This document shows positions 14,641-23,482 of a DNA stretch of 33,676 bases, piece by piece. The translations under genes and the position numbers were made by a program. The DNA lies in the NCBI GenBank assembly GCA_030637135.1, contig DAOVVO010000002.1:1-33676 (forward strand), written 5' to 3'. Positions within the stretch are counted from its first letter, which is position 1, and each line of letters starts with the position of its first letter. Below the pieces are notes generated by a model. The model did not search any database and had not been told where the DNA came from. It saw only the letters and a list, made by a program, of their open reading frames with translations. The DNA comes from Nitrospirota bacterium (GTDB taxonomy: Bacteria; Nitrospirota; Thermodesulfovibrionia; UBA6902; BMS3Bbin08).

Positions 14641-15246
14641 TTATTTTTTACCAATGATTTTTTTTAGAATTTTTTGCACCTGAGGTTTTATATCCTTCTG
14701 AGCTGAATTATTGTTTATCAGAAAATCTGCGGCGGCTTTCTTCCAGGAGGTCGGGAGCTGCGCCTGCATTCTTTTGAGTACTTGTTCTCTGGATAGACCG
14801 CGTTTTCTCAGTCGTTCTGTGGCTTTTGCCTTGCTGCAGTACACAAATATAATTTTATCGAATATTTTTTCATAACCAGCCTCAAAGAGCAGGGGAACCT
14901 CAAAAACAATCACTGCATCGCGTTCTTTAACTAATATTTTTCTTTTCATGTTTTTCGCACGTTTTATAACTTCTGGGTGAATCGTTTTTTCTGCATAACG
15001 TCGTTTTTGAGGATCATTAAAAATTATATCTGCCATGATTTTTTTGTTGATTAAAGTTTTTGAGTTTATTTTTGTCAGTATATTCCTGCCGAGGTGGCGA
15101 GAAAGTTTTTTTATTATTCGCGGATTTTTTAATAATTCATGGACAAGCCTGTCAGCATTAATGGTATATGCCCCTGATTTCCTGAAAAATTTCAAAACTG
15201 TTGTTTTGCCAGTTCCTAAGTTGCCTGTAAGACCAATAAATGGCAT
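14641..15246 (-). CDS. coaE: Dephospho-CoA kinase
   Basis: This 201-residue P-loop kinase catalyses the last step of coenzyme A synthesis, phosphorylating the ribose 3'-OH of dephospho-CoA. The Walker A motif is GLTGNLGTGKTT (residues 5-16). NADRLVHELL, IIFNDPQKRRYAEKTIHPEV and the acceptor-binding FEVPLLFEAGYEK motif are characteristic, as is QLPTSWKKAAADFLINNN near the C-terminus. It is the only minus-strand gene in the central part of the window, convergent with the SPOR gene and divergent from slt. Its length is normal. Confidence 0.95.
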   Translation of the reverse strand: MPFIGLTGNLGTGKTTVLKFFRKSGAYTINADRLVHELLKNPRIIKKLSRHLGRNILTKINSKTLINKKIMADIIFNDPQKRRYAEKTIHPEVIKRAKNMKRKILVKERDAVIVFEVPLLFEAGYEKIFDKIIFVYCSKAKATERLRKRGLSREQVLKRMQAQLPTSWKKAAADFLINNNSAQKDIKPQVQKILKKIIGKK

Positions 15247-15399
15247 ATTAAATTATATCAAAACTTATCATTTTAATATTTAACTTTCATGAGCAGGACA
15301 CTGTAAGGTAATATATAAAAAAAATATGGTATTTAAACTAAACCGTCCCGATAATCAACTCGCTTATTTGTATGACCCTTCCGGGGTAACGTAAATGAC

Positions 15400-15428
15400 T
15401 TGTCAGGTTAGATTTTTTAAGCTAATAT
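15400..15428 (+). promoter_or_regulatory. Promoter for slt; predicts a leaderless transcript
   Basis: TTGTCA (15400-15405) and TAATAT (15423-15428) have the ideal 17-bp spacing. Transcription would begin 6-8 bases after the -10 element, at or next to the A of the ATG at 15435. No Shine-Dalgarno sequence is present between the two. Confidence 0.55.
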
Positions 15429-15434
15429 ATCCCC

Positions 15435-17594
15435 ATGTATAGAAACAAGAGAAGAACCAGGTTCATTATTAAGGTTTTTCCCTTTCTACTTTTCCTTTTT
15501 GTTTCTTCTTTGCTTCATGCTCATGAACTCAATTCATATCTTGCATTCCATGCAGAGAAATCACAAGAATCCCCTGACATACAAGCAGAGAAATCACAAC
15601 AATCCCCTGACATACAAATAGATAAGGCTATCAACCTTATTAATAATGGTTCATATAGACAAGCAGAGACCATTTTGGTACCGCTGGAATCTAATAATTC
15701 ATTGCGATACAGAGTAGTTTTTTTGCTCGGTCTACTTTACAAAAAAGAAGGAGTTTATGAAAAGGCGCGTGAATACTTAATAAAAGCAAGGAATATGCAT
15801 CCTCTATTGAAAGATTATGCATTAAAATCTCTTGCTGAAACATATGTTGCTGAAAAAAAGTACAGAGAGGCCATAGAAGTTGTTAGAAAAATCCGGAGTA
15901 AAGCACTGCTGCAAAGCGCACAAGAGGTTGAAATTAATGCATTGCTCGAATTAAAAAACGAGGAAGCCGCTCGAAGGGCGCTTTCCGAGTATACCAGACT
16001 CTTCCCCTTTGAATGGGAGTCTAAATTGCTCCTGGCACGGCTTCTTAAAAAAAGCGGTCATAAAAATGATGCAATTAGTCTTTTCAAGGAGATATATATT
16101 AAGGCTGTACCTCTTTCAGCAGAAGCCTTAAATGAACTGAAAGAATTGAAAACAGATAGTTTTACACTTAAGGAAATGCTAAAAAGGGCAGATAATCTTT
16201 TCAAAAACAGAGATTTCAAGAGAGCAGAGCATGCTTATAAAGAAGTTCTTGAAGATATAAGCATGTATGACTTGAAGGATAAAATAAGATTCTCAATCGG
16301 TTTGTGCCAGTTTAATCAAAAAAAATATAGTCTGGCAGCTCAAAGCTTTTCACTTATTAAAACTCCCAAGGCTATGTACTGGGAAACAAGAGCACGTTAC
16401 AGAAGCACGGGGATAGATGATTTTGAGAGGATGATAGAAAAATTCAAAAAAAATTTTCCTAAGAGCACGTACCTTGCTAAACTTCTTCTTTCATTAGCTG
16501 ATGAAAAAAGAAGGTCTCATAAATTGAGTGAGGCAGAAGAAATCTACAGACATATTATTAATGGTTTTCCTGCAAATGGGAAAGATGCCCTTTGGGGTCT
16601 TGGGTGGATGAACTATAGCCAAGAGGATTATAAGGAGTCAGAAAAAATATTTTCCAGGCTCGCATTGTCTGTGAGAAATAATGGCCAATATCTCTATTGG
16701 AAAGCAAAAAGTACTGAAATGCGCTCTAAAGATTGTGTGGTACAAAAAGTGAGCTTAAATATGGAAGTTAATCCCTGTTCAGATACAGATACATTTTATA
16801 ACAGCCTTTTAGGAGATACAGGTTATTATGGTTTTCTTGCAAAGATCAAGCTCGAAGAGTTTAATATGCCTGATAATCGTGGAACCAAAAAACCTGAAAT
16901 GCCCAGTGGGGATATATACAGGAGAATAGAAGCACTTAAATTTTTGGGTATGTACAAGGAGGCAATAGATGAAATCAGAATCGCTTTAGGGTTTAGAAAC
17001 AGTCATAAGGAATTCAGGTACCTTGCACATACTGCCTATAAACTGGGTGAATATAAGAGTATACTTTACTTTGCCGAGTCCCTTAAAGAAAAGGAATTTC
17101 TCCCGCTTGCTTATCCTCTTGGCTTCTGGAATATTGTGAGCGATGTTGCTGAAAGTGAAGATGTTGATCCGTATCTCGTAATTGCATTAATCAGGGAGGA
17201 AAGCCGTTTTGACCCCGATGCTGTTTCATCGGCAGGGGCGATTGGTCTCATGCAGCTTATGCCTTTTACCGCTCACAGGATAAAAAAAGAGTTAAAGATA
17301 GAACTTTCGGATATTTCTGAAATTCATGAAGTCGAGAAAAATATATCACTCGGCACACGCTATTTTTCAAAACTTTTGAAGGAATTCGGCAGAATACCTT
17401 TAGCTATTGCAGCCTATAATGCAGGAGAAAATGCATTAAGAAGATGGCTTCGTGAATCCAATCATAAGGGCATAGATGAGTTTATTGAAGATATCCCATA
17501 TCAAGAGACAAAGAACTACGTAAAAAAAGTTTTGAAAAGTTACTGGCAGTACAAGACATTGCAGGGACTTCCTCTGACAAAGGAAAAAGAATGA
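15435..17594 (+). CDS. slt: Soluble lytic murein transglycosylase (Slt70-like)
   Basis: This 719-residue periplasmic enzyme cleaves the MurNAc-GlcNAc bond to make 1,6-anhydro muropeptides. It has a signal peptide (about 1-30, ending LLHAHE), a long alpha-superhelical region of TPR-like repeats (about 55-560), and a C-terminal goose-lysozyme-like SLT domain (about 565-705). The SLT domain has ALIREESRFDPDAVSSAGAIG, containing the catalytic Glu, GLMQLMPFTA and IAAYNAGENALRRWL. Just after the signal peptide is a directly repeated 11-residue block. The ATG appears to lie at the transcription start. A terminator-like hairpin follows the gene. Confidence 0.9.
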   Translation: MYRNKRRTRFIIKVFPFLLFLFVSSLLHAHELNSYLAFHAEKSQESPDIQAEKSQQSPDIQIDKAINLINNGSYRQAETILVPLESNNSLRYRVVFLLGLLYKKEGVYEKAREYLIKARNMHPLLKDYALKSLAETYVAEKKYREAIEVVRKIRSKALLQSAQEVEINALLELKNEEAARRALSEYTRLFPFEWESKLLLARLLKKSGHKNDAISLFKEIYIKAVPLSAEALNELKELKTDSFTLKEMLKRADNLFKNRDFKRAEHAYKEVLEDISMYDLKDKIRFSIGLCQFNQKKYSLAAQSFSLIKTPKAMYWETRARYRSTGIDDFERMIEKFKKNFPKSTYLAKLLLSLADEKRRSHKLSEAEEIYRHIINGFPANGKDALWGLGWMNYSQEDYKESEKIFSRLALSVRNNGQYLYWKAKSTEMRSKDCVVQKVSLNMEVNPCSDTDTFYNSLLGDTGYYGFLAKIKLEEFNMPDNRGTKKPEMPSGDIYRRIEALKFLGMYKEAIDEIRIALGFRNSHKEFRYLAHTAYKLGEYKSILYFAESLKEKEFLPLAYPLGFWNIVSDVAESEDVDPYLVIALIREESRFDPDAVSSAGAIGLMQLMPFTAHRIKKELKIELSDISEIHEVEKNISLGTRYFSKLLKEFGRIPLAIAAYNAGENALRRWLRESNHKGIDEFIEDIPYQETKNYVKKVLKSYWQYKTLQGLPLTKEKE
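15552..15617 (+). repeat. 33-bp tandem duplication in the slt N-terminus
   Basis: The 33-bp unit 15552-15584 is repeated at 15585-15617 with one base changed. It encodes AEKSQESPDIQ followed by AEKSQQSPDIQ in the linker after the signal peptide. It is in frame, a recent duplication of 11 codons. Confidence 0.9.
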
Positions 17595-17609
17595 GCCGGA
17601 GAGGGTTTA

Positions 17610-17653
17610 CCCTGTTAGAAGGGCCGATTTAGTAATACTGTCTAACGGGGTTT
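17610..17653 (+). terminator. Terminator-like hairpin after slt
   Basis: CCCTGTTAGA (17610-17619) pairs with TCTAACGGGG (17641-17650) in a 10-bp stem with one G.T pair and a 21-nt loop, followed by TTTGCATTTTAG and a further T-rich stretch. The large loop makes it a less than classical terminator. Confidence 0.45.
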
Positions 17654-17730
17654 GCATTTTAGTTTTATTTTTGATAAGTTACAAATCAATGCAACAGGAT
17701 AAGTTTGATTTTCTCAAGGGGGAATCATCA

Positions 17731-18000
17731 GTGGAAAAAATACACATGCTGGAAGACAAGATAATGAAGGTGATAGACAAGATTAAGGCATTAACGAATG
17801 AAAATGAGAAATTACATGATAGGATAAAATCTCTCAATGAAGAGCTCAAAAAAAAGGATAGTGAATCCAGAGAAGTAAAGCAGAACATGAAAGATATTGA
17901 TAAAATGAAGGCAGAACTTGAAAAACTTAACAGCGAGAGGAAAACGGTAAAGTCTCAGGTTGAGAATTTAATAAAAGAGCTTGAATCAGTGGAATATTAA
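17731..18000 (+). CDS. Small coiled-coil protein, ZapB-like by position
   Basis: This 89-residue, almost wholly charged, alpha-helical protein has heptad-like spacing (IMKVIDKIKALTNENEKL, DRIKSLNEELKKKDSE), predicting one continuous coiled coil. The frame is open back to a TTG at 17671, but the GTG at 17731 is preferred because AAGGGGGAA (17716-17724) lies six bases upstream. It precedes zapA, and in many bacteria a short coiled-coil gene sits directly before zapA, so a cell-division role like ZapB is plausible. Sequence identity alone cannot confirm it. Repeat copy B separates the two genes. Confidence 0.6.
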   Translation: MEKIHMLEDKIMKVIDKIKALTNENEKLHDRIKSLNEELKKKDSESREVKQNMKDIDKMKAELEKLNSERKTVKSQVENLIKELESVEY

Positions 18001-18014
18001 TGAAGAGAGGTTTT

Positions 18015-18228
18015 ATTGATACGTTCGGCGGCATAGTTCGATAAACTCACTATCCTGAGTGAAATCGAAGGACACCAACTCTACCCTTGAGGGGAGGGGA
18101 AATACAGGTGCCGCTCACAGTATGGCTTCGACTGAGCCTTCGGCCCGAGCTCAGGCCGAGGGCTCAGCCGAATGTCCAACCCTGAGCGAAGTCGAAGGGT
18201 TAAGTCGGTGACAGTCGAATGGGTTGAT
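18015..18228. repeat. Composite palindromic repeat, copy B (long form)
   Basis: This 214-bp unit starts ATTGATACGTTCGGCGGCA, like copy A, and ends TCGAATGGGTTGAT. It includes a 36-bp near-perfect palindrome at 18132-18167 (CTGAGCC..GGCTCAG; the only mismatches are G.T pairs) and the block CCCTGAGCGAAGTCGAAGGG. An extra segment at about 18035-18075 with related GAGTGAAATCGAAGG text is unique to this copy. It lies between the coiled-coil gene and zapA. Confidence 0.88.
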
Positions 18229-18284
18229 TTCGCCGATTGAGGGATTTTTAAACAGATATTTTTTATAGAATCGGAAGGTGAAAA

Positions 18285-18554
18285 ATGCATTCTGTAGAAG
18301 TTCAAATATTAGGCCAGAGTTATTCCATTAAGACCAATGAGGATGAAGCTTATATAAAAACCCTGGCAAAGTATGTTGACGAGAAGTTGAAAGAAGTTTA
18401 CAAGGTAGCCCCAAATATTAATCATGTAAAAGCAGCAATTATGGTTGCCTTTGGCATAGCTGATGAGCTTTACAAACTGAAAATACAGCAGGAAGATCTC
18501 GATAAGATAATCGAAGAAAAAGCAAAGATGCTTCAGGTTTACTTAAACAAATAA
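18285..18554 (+). CDS. zapA: Cell division protein ZapA
   Basis: This 89-residue protein binds and cross-links FtsZ filaments at the Z-ring. The N-terminal VEVQILGQSYSIKTNEDEAY and the following YVDEKLKEV helix are the ZapA signature. AAIMVAFGIADELYKLK leads into the C-terminal coiled coil that forms the tetramer. GGAAGGTG at 18273-18280 is a good ribosome site. I looked for 6S RNA downstream, as found after zapA in some phyla, and saw only 118 bp of simple AT-rich sequence before lysS. Confidence 0.9.
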   Translation: MHSVEVQILGQSYSIKTNEDEAYIKTLAKYVDEKLKEVYKVAPNINHVKAAIMVAFGIADELYKLKIQQEDLDKIIEEKAKMLQVYLNK

Positions 18555-18672
18555 AAACTAAGAGATAAGAACTGAGAATAAACAATAAGAATAATTTCTT
18601 TGTTTGTTTCCTAAAACTCGGTTCCCGTTTCCAATTTCTTTTTCTCATTTCCCATTGTAAAGAGGTAAGTTC

Positions 18673-20190
18673 ATGGATGAAGTTAATGAATTGATGCAGG
18701 AGAGAATTAAAAAACTTATAAAACTCAGGAATGCGGGGATTGACCCTTACGGCGGTCCATTTACAGTTAAAGATAAAATTTCAGATATACTTAAAAAATA
18801 TGGGGGATTGAGCAAGGAGGAACTAACAGAGAACAGAGAGAGCTCTGTTATTGCTAGCGGTATTATTGCCTTCAGGGATTGCGGCAAAGCTGCTTTTGCA
18901 GATATTCTGGATGCGACAGGAAAGATACAGGTCTATTTCAAGAAAGATATCCTTGGTAATGATTATGGCATGTTGAAAAATCTTGATGTAGGTGACATTG
19001 TTGGATTAAGCGGACATCTGTTTAGAACCAAAACAAACGAGCTTACTATTGAGGTTAAGGAGTTCGTAGTGCTCTGCAAGTCATTGAGGCCTCTGCCTGA
19101 AAAGTGGCATGGACTCAGGGATGTTGAAACCCGCTATAGACAAAGATATGTTGACCTCATTGTTAATCCGCACGTAAGAGAGCTGTTTATTAAACGCAGT
19201 AAGATGATAAAAGCAATAAGGACTTTTTTTGATGAACGTGGTTTTTTAGAAGTTGAGACACCCATGATGCATCATATACCAGGTGGGGCAACTGCCAGGC
19301 CATTTGTAACTCACCATATAGCTTTAGGACTTGACCTTTATCTGAGAGTAGCCCCTGAACTTTATCTCAAGAAACTACTGGTTGGGGGATTTGAAAAAAT
19401 CTATGAGGTTAACAAAAATTTTAGAAATGAAGGTATATCTACCAAGCATAACCCTGAATTTACCATGCTGGAATTCTATATTGCTTATGTCAATTACAAT
19501 TATCTCATGACGTTTACCGAGGAGCTCATTCCCTATCTTTGTAAAGAGATAGGAGGTGGCCTCAAACTACCGTACGGAAAAGCAAACGCAGTTCATGAAG
19601 TCAATACAGCCCAATCTCAGGAAGAAGTTATCGATTTTACCCCTCCGTGGCCCAGAGTAAGTATGCTGGATGCTCTGCAGCAGCAGGGTGTTGACCCTGC
19701 TGTTTTTAAGGATGTAGAAAAAGCAAAGGAGTATGCTATAAAAAACAGTATTGATATAAGTAATAAATTTTCTCACGGAGAGATACTGGATGAGATATTC
19801 AAGGAAAAGGTAGAGCCCGAGCTTATCCAGCCTGTATTTATTATGGACTACCCTGTTGAACTGTCGCCATTAGCTAAGAGGAAAAAAGAAAACCCTGAAT
19901 TTGTGGAAAGATTTGAGCTCTTTATAGGAGGAAGGGAAATTGCCAATGCCTTTTCAGAGCTTAATGACCCCGCTGATCAGAAACAGAGATTTTTACAGCA
20001 AGTGGAAGCCCGGAAAAGAGGAGATGAGGAGGCTCATCTTATGGATGATGATTTTATCAGGTCCCTTGAATATGGCATGCCGCCTGCTGCAGGAGAAGGC
20101 ATAGGAATTGACAGACTGTTTATGCTTCTTACAAATTCTCCGTCCATAAGGGATGTAATACTCTTTCCGCAACTCAAGCCGGAACAGTAA
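18673..20190 (+). CDS. lysS: Lysyl-tRNA synthetase, class II
   Basis: This 505-residue class II synthetase charges tRNA-Lys. It has an N-terminal OB-fold anticodon-binding domain (about 55-150: VIASGIIAFRDCGKAAFADI) and the class II core, with motif 1 (FLEVETPMM), motif 2 (FRNEGISTKHNPEFTMLE) and motif 3 (GEGIGIDRLFML). RYRQRYVDLI and GGREIANAFSELNDP are typical of LysRS. A slightly long stretch, about residues 300-325 (PYGKANAVHEVNTAQ), precedes DFTPPWPR; it may be a small insertion. The ATG is preceded by AGAGG. Confidence 0.95.
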   Translation: MDEVNELMQERIKKLIKLRNAGIDPYGGPFTVKDKISDILKKYGGLSKEELTENRESSVIASGIIAFRDCGKAAFADILDATGKIQVYFKKDILGNDYGMLKNLDVGDIVGLSGHLFRTKTNELTIEVKEFVVLCKSLRPLPEKWHGLRDVETRYRQRYVDLIVNPHVRELFIKRSKMIKAIRTFFDERGFLEVETPMMHHIPGGATARPFVTHHIALGLDLYLRVAPELYLKKLLVGGFEKIYEVNKNFRNEGISTKHNPEFTMLEFYIAYVNYNYLMTFTEELIPYLCKEIGGGLKLPYGKANAVHEVNTAQSQEEVIDFTPPWPRVSMLDALQQQGVDPAVFKDVEKAKEYAIKNSIDISNKFSHGEILDEIFKEKVEPELIQPVFIMDYPVELSPLAKRKKENPEFVERFELFIGGREIANAFSELNDPADQKQRFLQQVEARKRGDEEAHLMDDDFIRSLEYGMPPAAGEGIGIDRLFMLLTNSPSIRDVILFPQLKPEQ

Positions 20191-20329
20191 AGAAGTTAGA
20201 AGAAAGGATTCAGGGGCCCATCCCGTATGGTACGGACAAGAGAGGGATTTAGAATTTTTAAATTTTTTTTGACTTGAAATATATTTTGCACTGATCTATT
20301 CATTGAGCATGAAGATTTTATGATTTAAT

Positions 20330-21562
20330 ATGAAGCTTCCATATTACTTTTTCATAGCACTTCGTTATTTCAAGGCCAAAAAGAAACACAGGGGTATTTC
20401 TGTCAATACTATAATTTGTGTTTCAGGAGTTGCCTTAGGGGTGATGGCTCTTATTATAGTGCTCTCTGTGATGGGGGGATTTCATGAAGACCTTCAGAAG
20501 AAGATTCTCGGAACGAATGCTCATATAATTGTTTTAAATTACGGTGGTAAGATTAGAGATCATCAACCCCTGAAGGACAAAATTGAAGGCGTGCAGGGGG
20601 TCAGTCATTCTTCACCTTTTATTTATGGTCAGGTGATGCTGAATTTTGGGGAGAGAGCGCAGGGTGTTATTGTGAGAGGGATTGTGCCTGAACTTGAAGC
20701 TGATACAACAGATATTCTCAAATATATAAAAGAAGGGAGTATCAATAATTTAAAAGGAGACAGGGCAGGAATCCCGGGGATAATACTCGGCAGGGAACTC
20801 GCGAGGAATCTCGGTTTGTTCATCGGTGACGAGATTAAAATGATTTCGCCTTTAGGAGATATCGGCCCCCTCGGGATGCTCCCCAGGATGAAAAAATTCC
20901 GGGTTGTAGGTATTTTTGAAATCAACATGTACGAATATGACTCAAATCTTGCCCTTATTAATATCCGTGATGCCCAGGATTTTTTTAAACTCAATGACGA
21001 GATTACAGGCTTTGAGGTCAAAGTGGACGATATCTATGACGTCGTAGAAGTTTCAGAAAGAATACAAATTACTCTTGGCCCACCGTTTTATGCAAAAGAC
21101 TGGATGGAAATGAACAGGAATCTTTTTTCTGCGCTTAAACTTGAAAAGATGGTTATGTTTATAATCCTTATTTTAATAGTGCTTGTTGCTTCTTTTAATA
21201 TTGTCAGTAATTTGATTATGATTGTGATGGAAAAAGCACGGGAAATAGCTATTATCAGAGTTATGGGAGCTACGAGCAGGGGTGTTATGAGTATTTTTAT
21301 GGTTCATGGACTTATTATAGGTATTTTTGGAACAGTTATAGGTCTTACAGGAGGTTACATTGCCTGTCATCTTCTGAAGACTTATAAATTCATAAACCTC
21401 CCTCCTGATATTTACTACCTGAGCTATCTCCCTGTCAGAATGAGTATGTTTGACTTTATTATCGTCCCTGCAACGGCGATTATAATAAGTTTTCTGGCAA
21501 CTATCTACCCTTCCTGGCAGGCATCAAGATTAAATCCTGTTGAACCATTGAGGTATGAATAG
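20330..21562 (+). CDS. Lipoprotein-releasing ABC transporter permease (LolC/LolE family)
   Basis: This 410-residue FtsX-type permease has four membrane segments (about 22-48, 270-300, 318-350, 374-400) and a large periplasmic domain between the first two (MacB-like PCD). The N-terminal FIALRYFKAKKKHRGISVNTIICVSGVALGV and the C-terminal YPSWQASRLNPVEPLRYE are diagnostic of Lol permeases, which extract lipoproteins from the inner membrane and hand them to LolA. Only one permease gene is present next to lolD, so the transporter probably uses it as a homodimer or has a second subunit elsewhere. No clear ribosome site precedes the ATG. Confidence 0.9.
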   Translation: MKLPYYFFIALRYFKAKKKHRGISVNTIICVSGVALGVMALIIVLSVMGGFHEDLQKKILGTNAHIIVLNYGGKIRDHQPLKDKIEGVQGVSHSSPFIYGQVMLNFGERAQGVIVRGIVPELEADTTDILKYIKEGSINNLKGDRAGIPGIILGRELARNLGLFIGDEIKMISPLGDIGPLGMLPRMKKFRVVGIFEINMYEYDSNLALINIRDAQDFFKLNDEITGFEVKVDDIYDVVEVSERIQITLGPPFYAKDWMEMNRNLFSALKLEKMVMFIILILIVLVASFNIVSNLIMIVMEKAREIAIIRVMGATSRGVMSIFMVHGLIIGIFGTVIGLTGGYIACHLLKTYKFINLPPDIYYLSYLPVRMSMFDFIIVPATAIIISFLATIYPSWQASRLNPVEPLRYE

Positions 21563-21687
21563 GAAAAATTAAAATTAAAAAATCAAAATGTAACATTATA
21601 GGGAGTAATTGAAGGTGCGTTAAGGCATCATAAAAATAAATTTTTACACAACATCTGCTTATAAATATATCTTTTATTTTAAGAACA

Positions 21688-21984
21688 ATGTTCAAACTTA
21701 TATTTAAAATAATATCTTTTATTTCGTTTTTAATTATTATTCTTATTGGACTTGCTGTATGGAAGGGTGGAGAGCCTTTTAGGTGGACTGGCGAAAAGGC
21801 AGAGATAATAGGAAAAATAATGAAAAACGTTGGTGACAGAATTGACCACATAAAAGAGGGCGGTAAAAAAGCAGAAAAAAAATTAAAACAAATTAAAGAA
21901 GATCTGGAATCTATTACGGCACATGAGGAGGAGCATCCAGAAGATAACGATGGATCTGTTAATAAGCATCAAAAATCTGAATAA
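21688..21984 (+). CDS. Small membrane-anchored coiled-coil protein between the Lol genes
   Basis: This 98-residue protein has one N-terminal membrane helix (about 6-25, IISFISFLIIILIGLAVW), then a basic/charged helix rich in Lys and Glu (DRIDHIKEGGKKAEKKLKQIKEDLE) and an acidic/polar tail. It is not recognised as any named family. It lies between the Lol permease and lolD, and its end overlaps the lolD start by 35 bp, so it is co-transcribed and probably co-translated with them. A role as an accessory to the transporter is inference from position only. Confidence 0.6.
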   Translation: MFKLIFKIISFISFLIIILIGLAVWKGGEPFRWTGEKAEIIGKIMKNVGDRIDHIKEGGKKAEKKLKQIKEDLESITAHEEEHPEDNDGSVNKHQKSE

Positions 21985-22621
21985 ATCCTTTTTAACTCCG
22001 GGAAGAGATATCCATGTTTTAAAGGATATAAACCTTGATTTCTACAGAAGAGAAATAGCCGCTATTATGGGACCTTCCGGTGTTGGCAAGAGTACTCTGC
22101 TCTATATCATGGGTGCACTTGATAGACCTACTTCAGGAACTGTTTTTTACGAAGGTAATGATATTTTTGGCCTCAAAAATGATGCACTAGCTGTTTTCAG
22201 GAATAAAACAATTGGTTTTGTATTCCAATTTCATCATCTTTTGCCTGAATTTAGTGCACTGGAGAATGTAATGATGCCTCTCCTTATAGCTGATATTAAC
22301 CAGGAGGAGGCATATAAAAAGGCAAAGGGAATCCTCGTGGAAGTCGGGCTTACTGATAGACTGCTGCATAAACCGGGAGAGCTTTCAGGTGGTGAACAGC
22401 AGAGGGTTGCCGTTGCCAGAGCCCTGGTACTTGGACCACGTGTAGTGCTTGCAGATGAGCCTACCGGGAACCTTGATACCCAGTCCGGAGAGGAATTATT
22501 CAAGCTTTTAATAGAGTTAAATAATAAAAGAGGAATTACGTTTATAATAGTTACCCACAACGAAGGCCTTGCATCAAAATGTGGCAGGACTATAAGAATG
22601 CTGGATGGAAAAGTATCATAG
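21950..22621 (+). CDS. lolD: Lipoprotein-releasing ABC transporter ATPase
   Basis: This 223-residue ABC ATPase powers the Lol permease. It has Walker A GPSGVGKST, Q-loop VFQFHHLLPEFSALENV, signature LSGGEQQRVAVARAL, Walker B VVLADEPTGNLD and the switch His in IIVTHN. The FHHLLPEF segment is typical of LolD rather than of other MacB-type ATPases. The frame is open to an ATG at 21923, but the ATG at 21950 gives the usual N-terminus (MDLLISIKNLNKSF). Either way it overlaps the end of the preceding small gene. Confidence 0.92.
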   Translation: MDLLISIKNLNKSFLTPGRDIHVLKDINLDFYRREIAAIMGPSGVGKSTLLYIMGALDRPTSGTVFYEGNDIFGLKNDALAVFRNKTIGFVFQFHHLLPEFSALENVMMPLLIADINQEEAYKKAKGILVEVGLTDRLLHKPGELSGGEQQRVAVARALVLGPRVVLADEPTGNLDTQSGEELFKLLIELNNKRGITFIIVTHNEGLASKCGRTIRMLDGKVS

Positions 22622-22634
22622 TTTCTAAATAGAG

Positions 22635-23477
22635 ATGACCCACCTGTCTGATGATACTTTTGAATCATTTCTCACCCTGATTTCAAATCAGACACAGCTT
22701 GATCTGAGAGATATAAGCTTCATTGACCCTTATGGAATGGTTGGAATTCTGGAAATAGGAAGATTTTTTTATTCTAAAGGAAATAATAAGTCCCTTATAG
22801 TGCCTTATTCCGAAGATGTACTTAAGTATCTTGAAAGGATGGATTTTTTTAAATATGCTGAAAAATATTTTAAGCTTGAGCCGGATGCTCCAAAATTCAT
22901 AAATCAATATTCACGAAAATCCTTTTCAGATGTTTTGCTTGAGATTACGTCTATAGAAAAATCAGATGATATCCATTTTATTGTAGGGAAAGTTAAAAAA
23001 AGAGCACATGCAATTCTTGAAAAACATCTCCATTATAATGAAAGGGCAATAAATGGTTTCATTGTCGCTCTTTCAGAGGCATGTCAAAATATAATAGAGC
23101 ACAGTGAAAATACAGGCTTTGTAGGGATTCAAAAATATCATTTCCAAAACATCAATAAAAATGTAGTAAAAATTGCTGTTATGGATTTGGGAATAGGATT
23201 TAAGAAGTCACTTGAAGGACTTCATACAATAAAAGATGATATTGAAGCTTTAGAAAAGGCACTTTTACATGGAGCATCGAGGTATGCTGATAGAGGCAGA
23301 GGGCATGGCCTTGCTGCTGTGAGACGTTTTGTAAATGAATGGAACGGGAAACTTTCTATTCGTTCAGGGACGGCGAAGTTTTCGATACTACCTGATTGGG
23401 GATATGGCAAAGAAAGAGAGAAAAACCTCACCTTTTTCCCAGGTGCTCAGATAAATATTATGCTGCCAGAAGTTTAG
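22635..23477 (+). CDS. STAS-like / HATPase fusion protein (putative partner-switching kinase)
   Basis: This 280-residue cytoplasmic protein has an N-terminal half resembling a STAS-type fold (residues about 1-85; LDLRDISFIDPYGMVGIL). Its C-terminal half is a GHKL ATP-binding domain of the RsbW/anti-sigma type: N-box EACQNIIEHS (Glu148, Asn152), G1 box DLGIGF (from Asp184) and G2 box RGRGHGLAAV (from Arg220). No receiver, HisKA or membrane segment is present, so it is not an ordinary sensor kinase. In partner-switching systems such a kinase phosphorylates a STAS protein, and a DUF4325 STAS-like gene lies 777 bp downstream. It follows lolD by 13 bp. Confidence 0.75.
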   Translation: MTHLSDDTFESFLTLISNQTQLDLRDISFIDPYGMVGILEIGRFFYSKGNNKSLIVPYSEDVLKYLERMDFFKYAEKYFKLEPDAPKFINQYSRKSFSDVLLEITSIEKSDDIHFIVGKVKKRAHAILEKHLHYNERAINGFIVALSEACQNIIEHSENTGFVGIQKYHFQNINKNVVKIAVMDLGIGFKKSLEGLHTIKDDIEALEKALLHGASRYADRGRGHGLAAVRRFVNEWNGKLSIRSGTAKFSILPDWGYGKEREKNLTFFPGAQINIMLPEV

Positions 23478-23482
23478 ACCAC

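Noticed and set aside
18555..18672. 6S RNA downstream of zapA
   Set aside because: Only 118 bp of simple AT-rich text is present; there is no long double-stranded rod with a central bubble.
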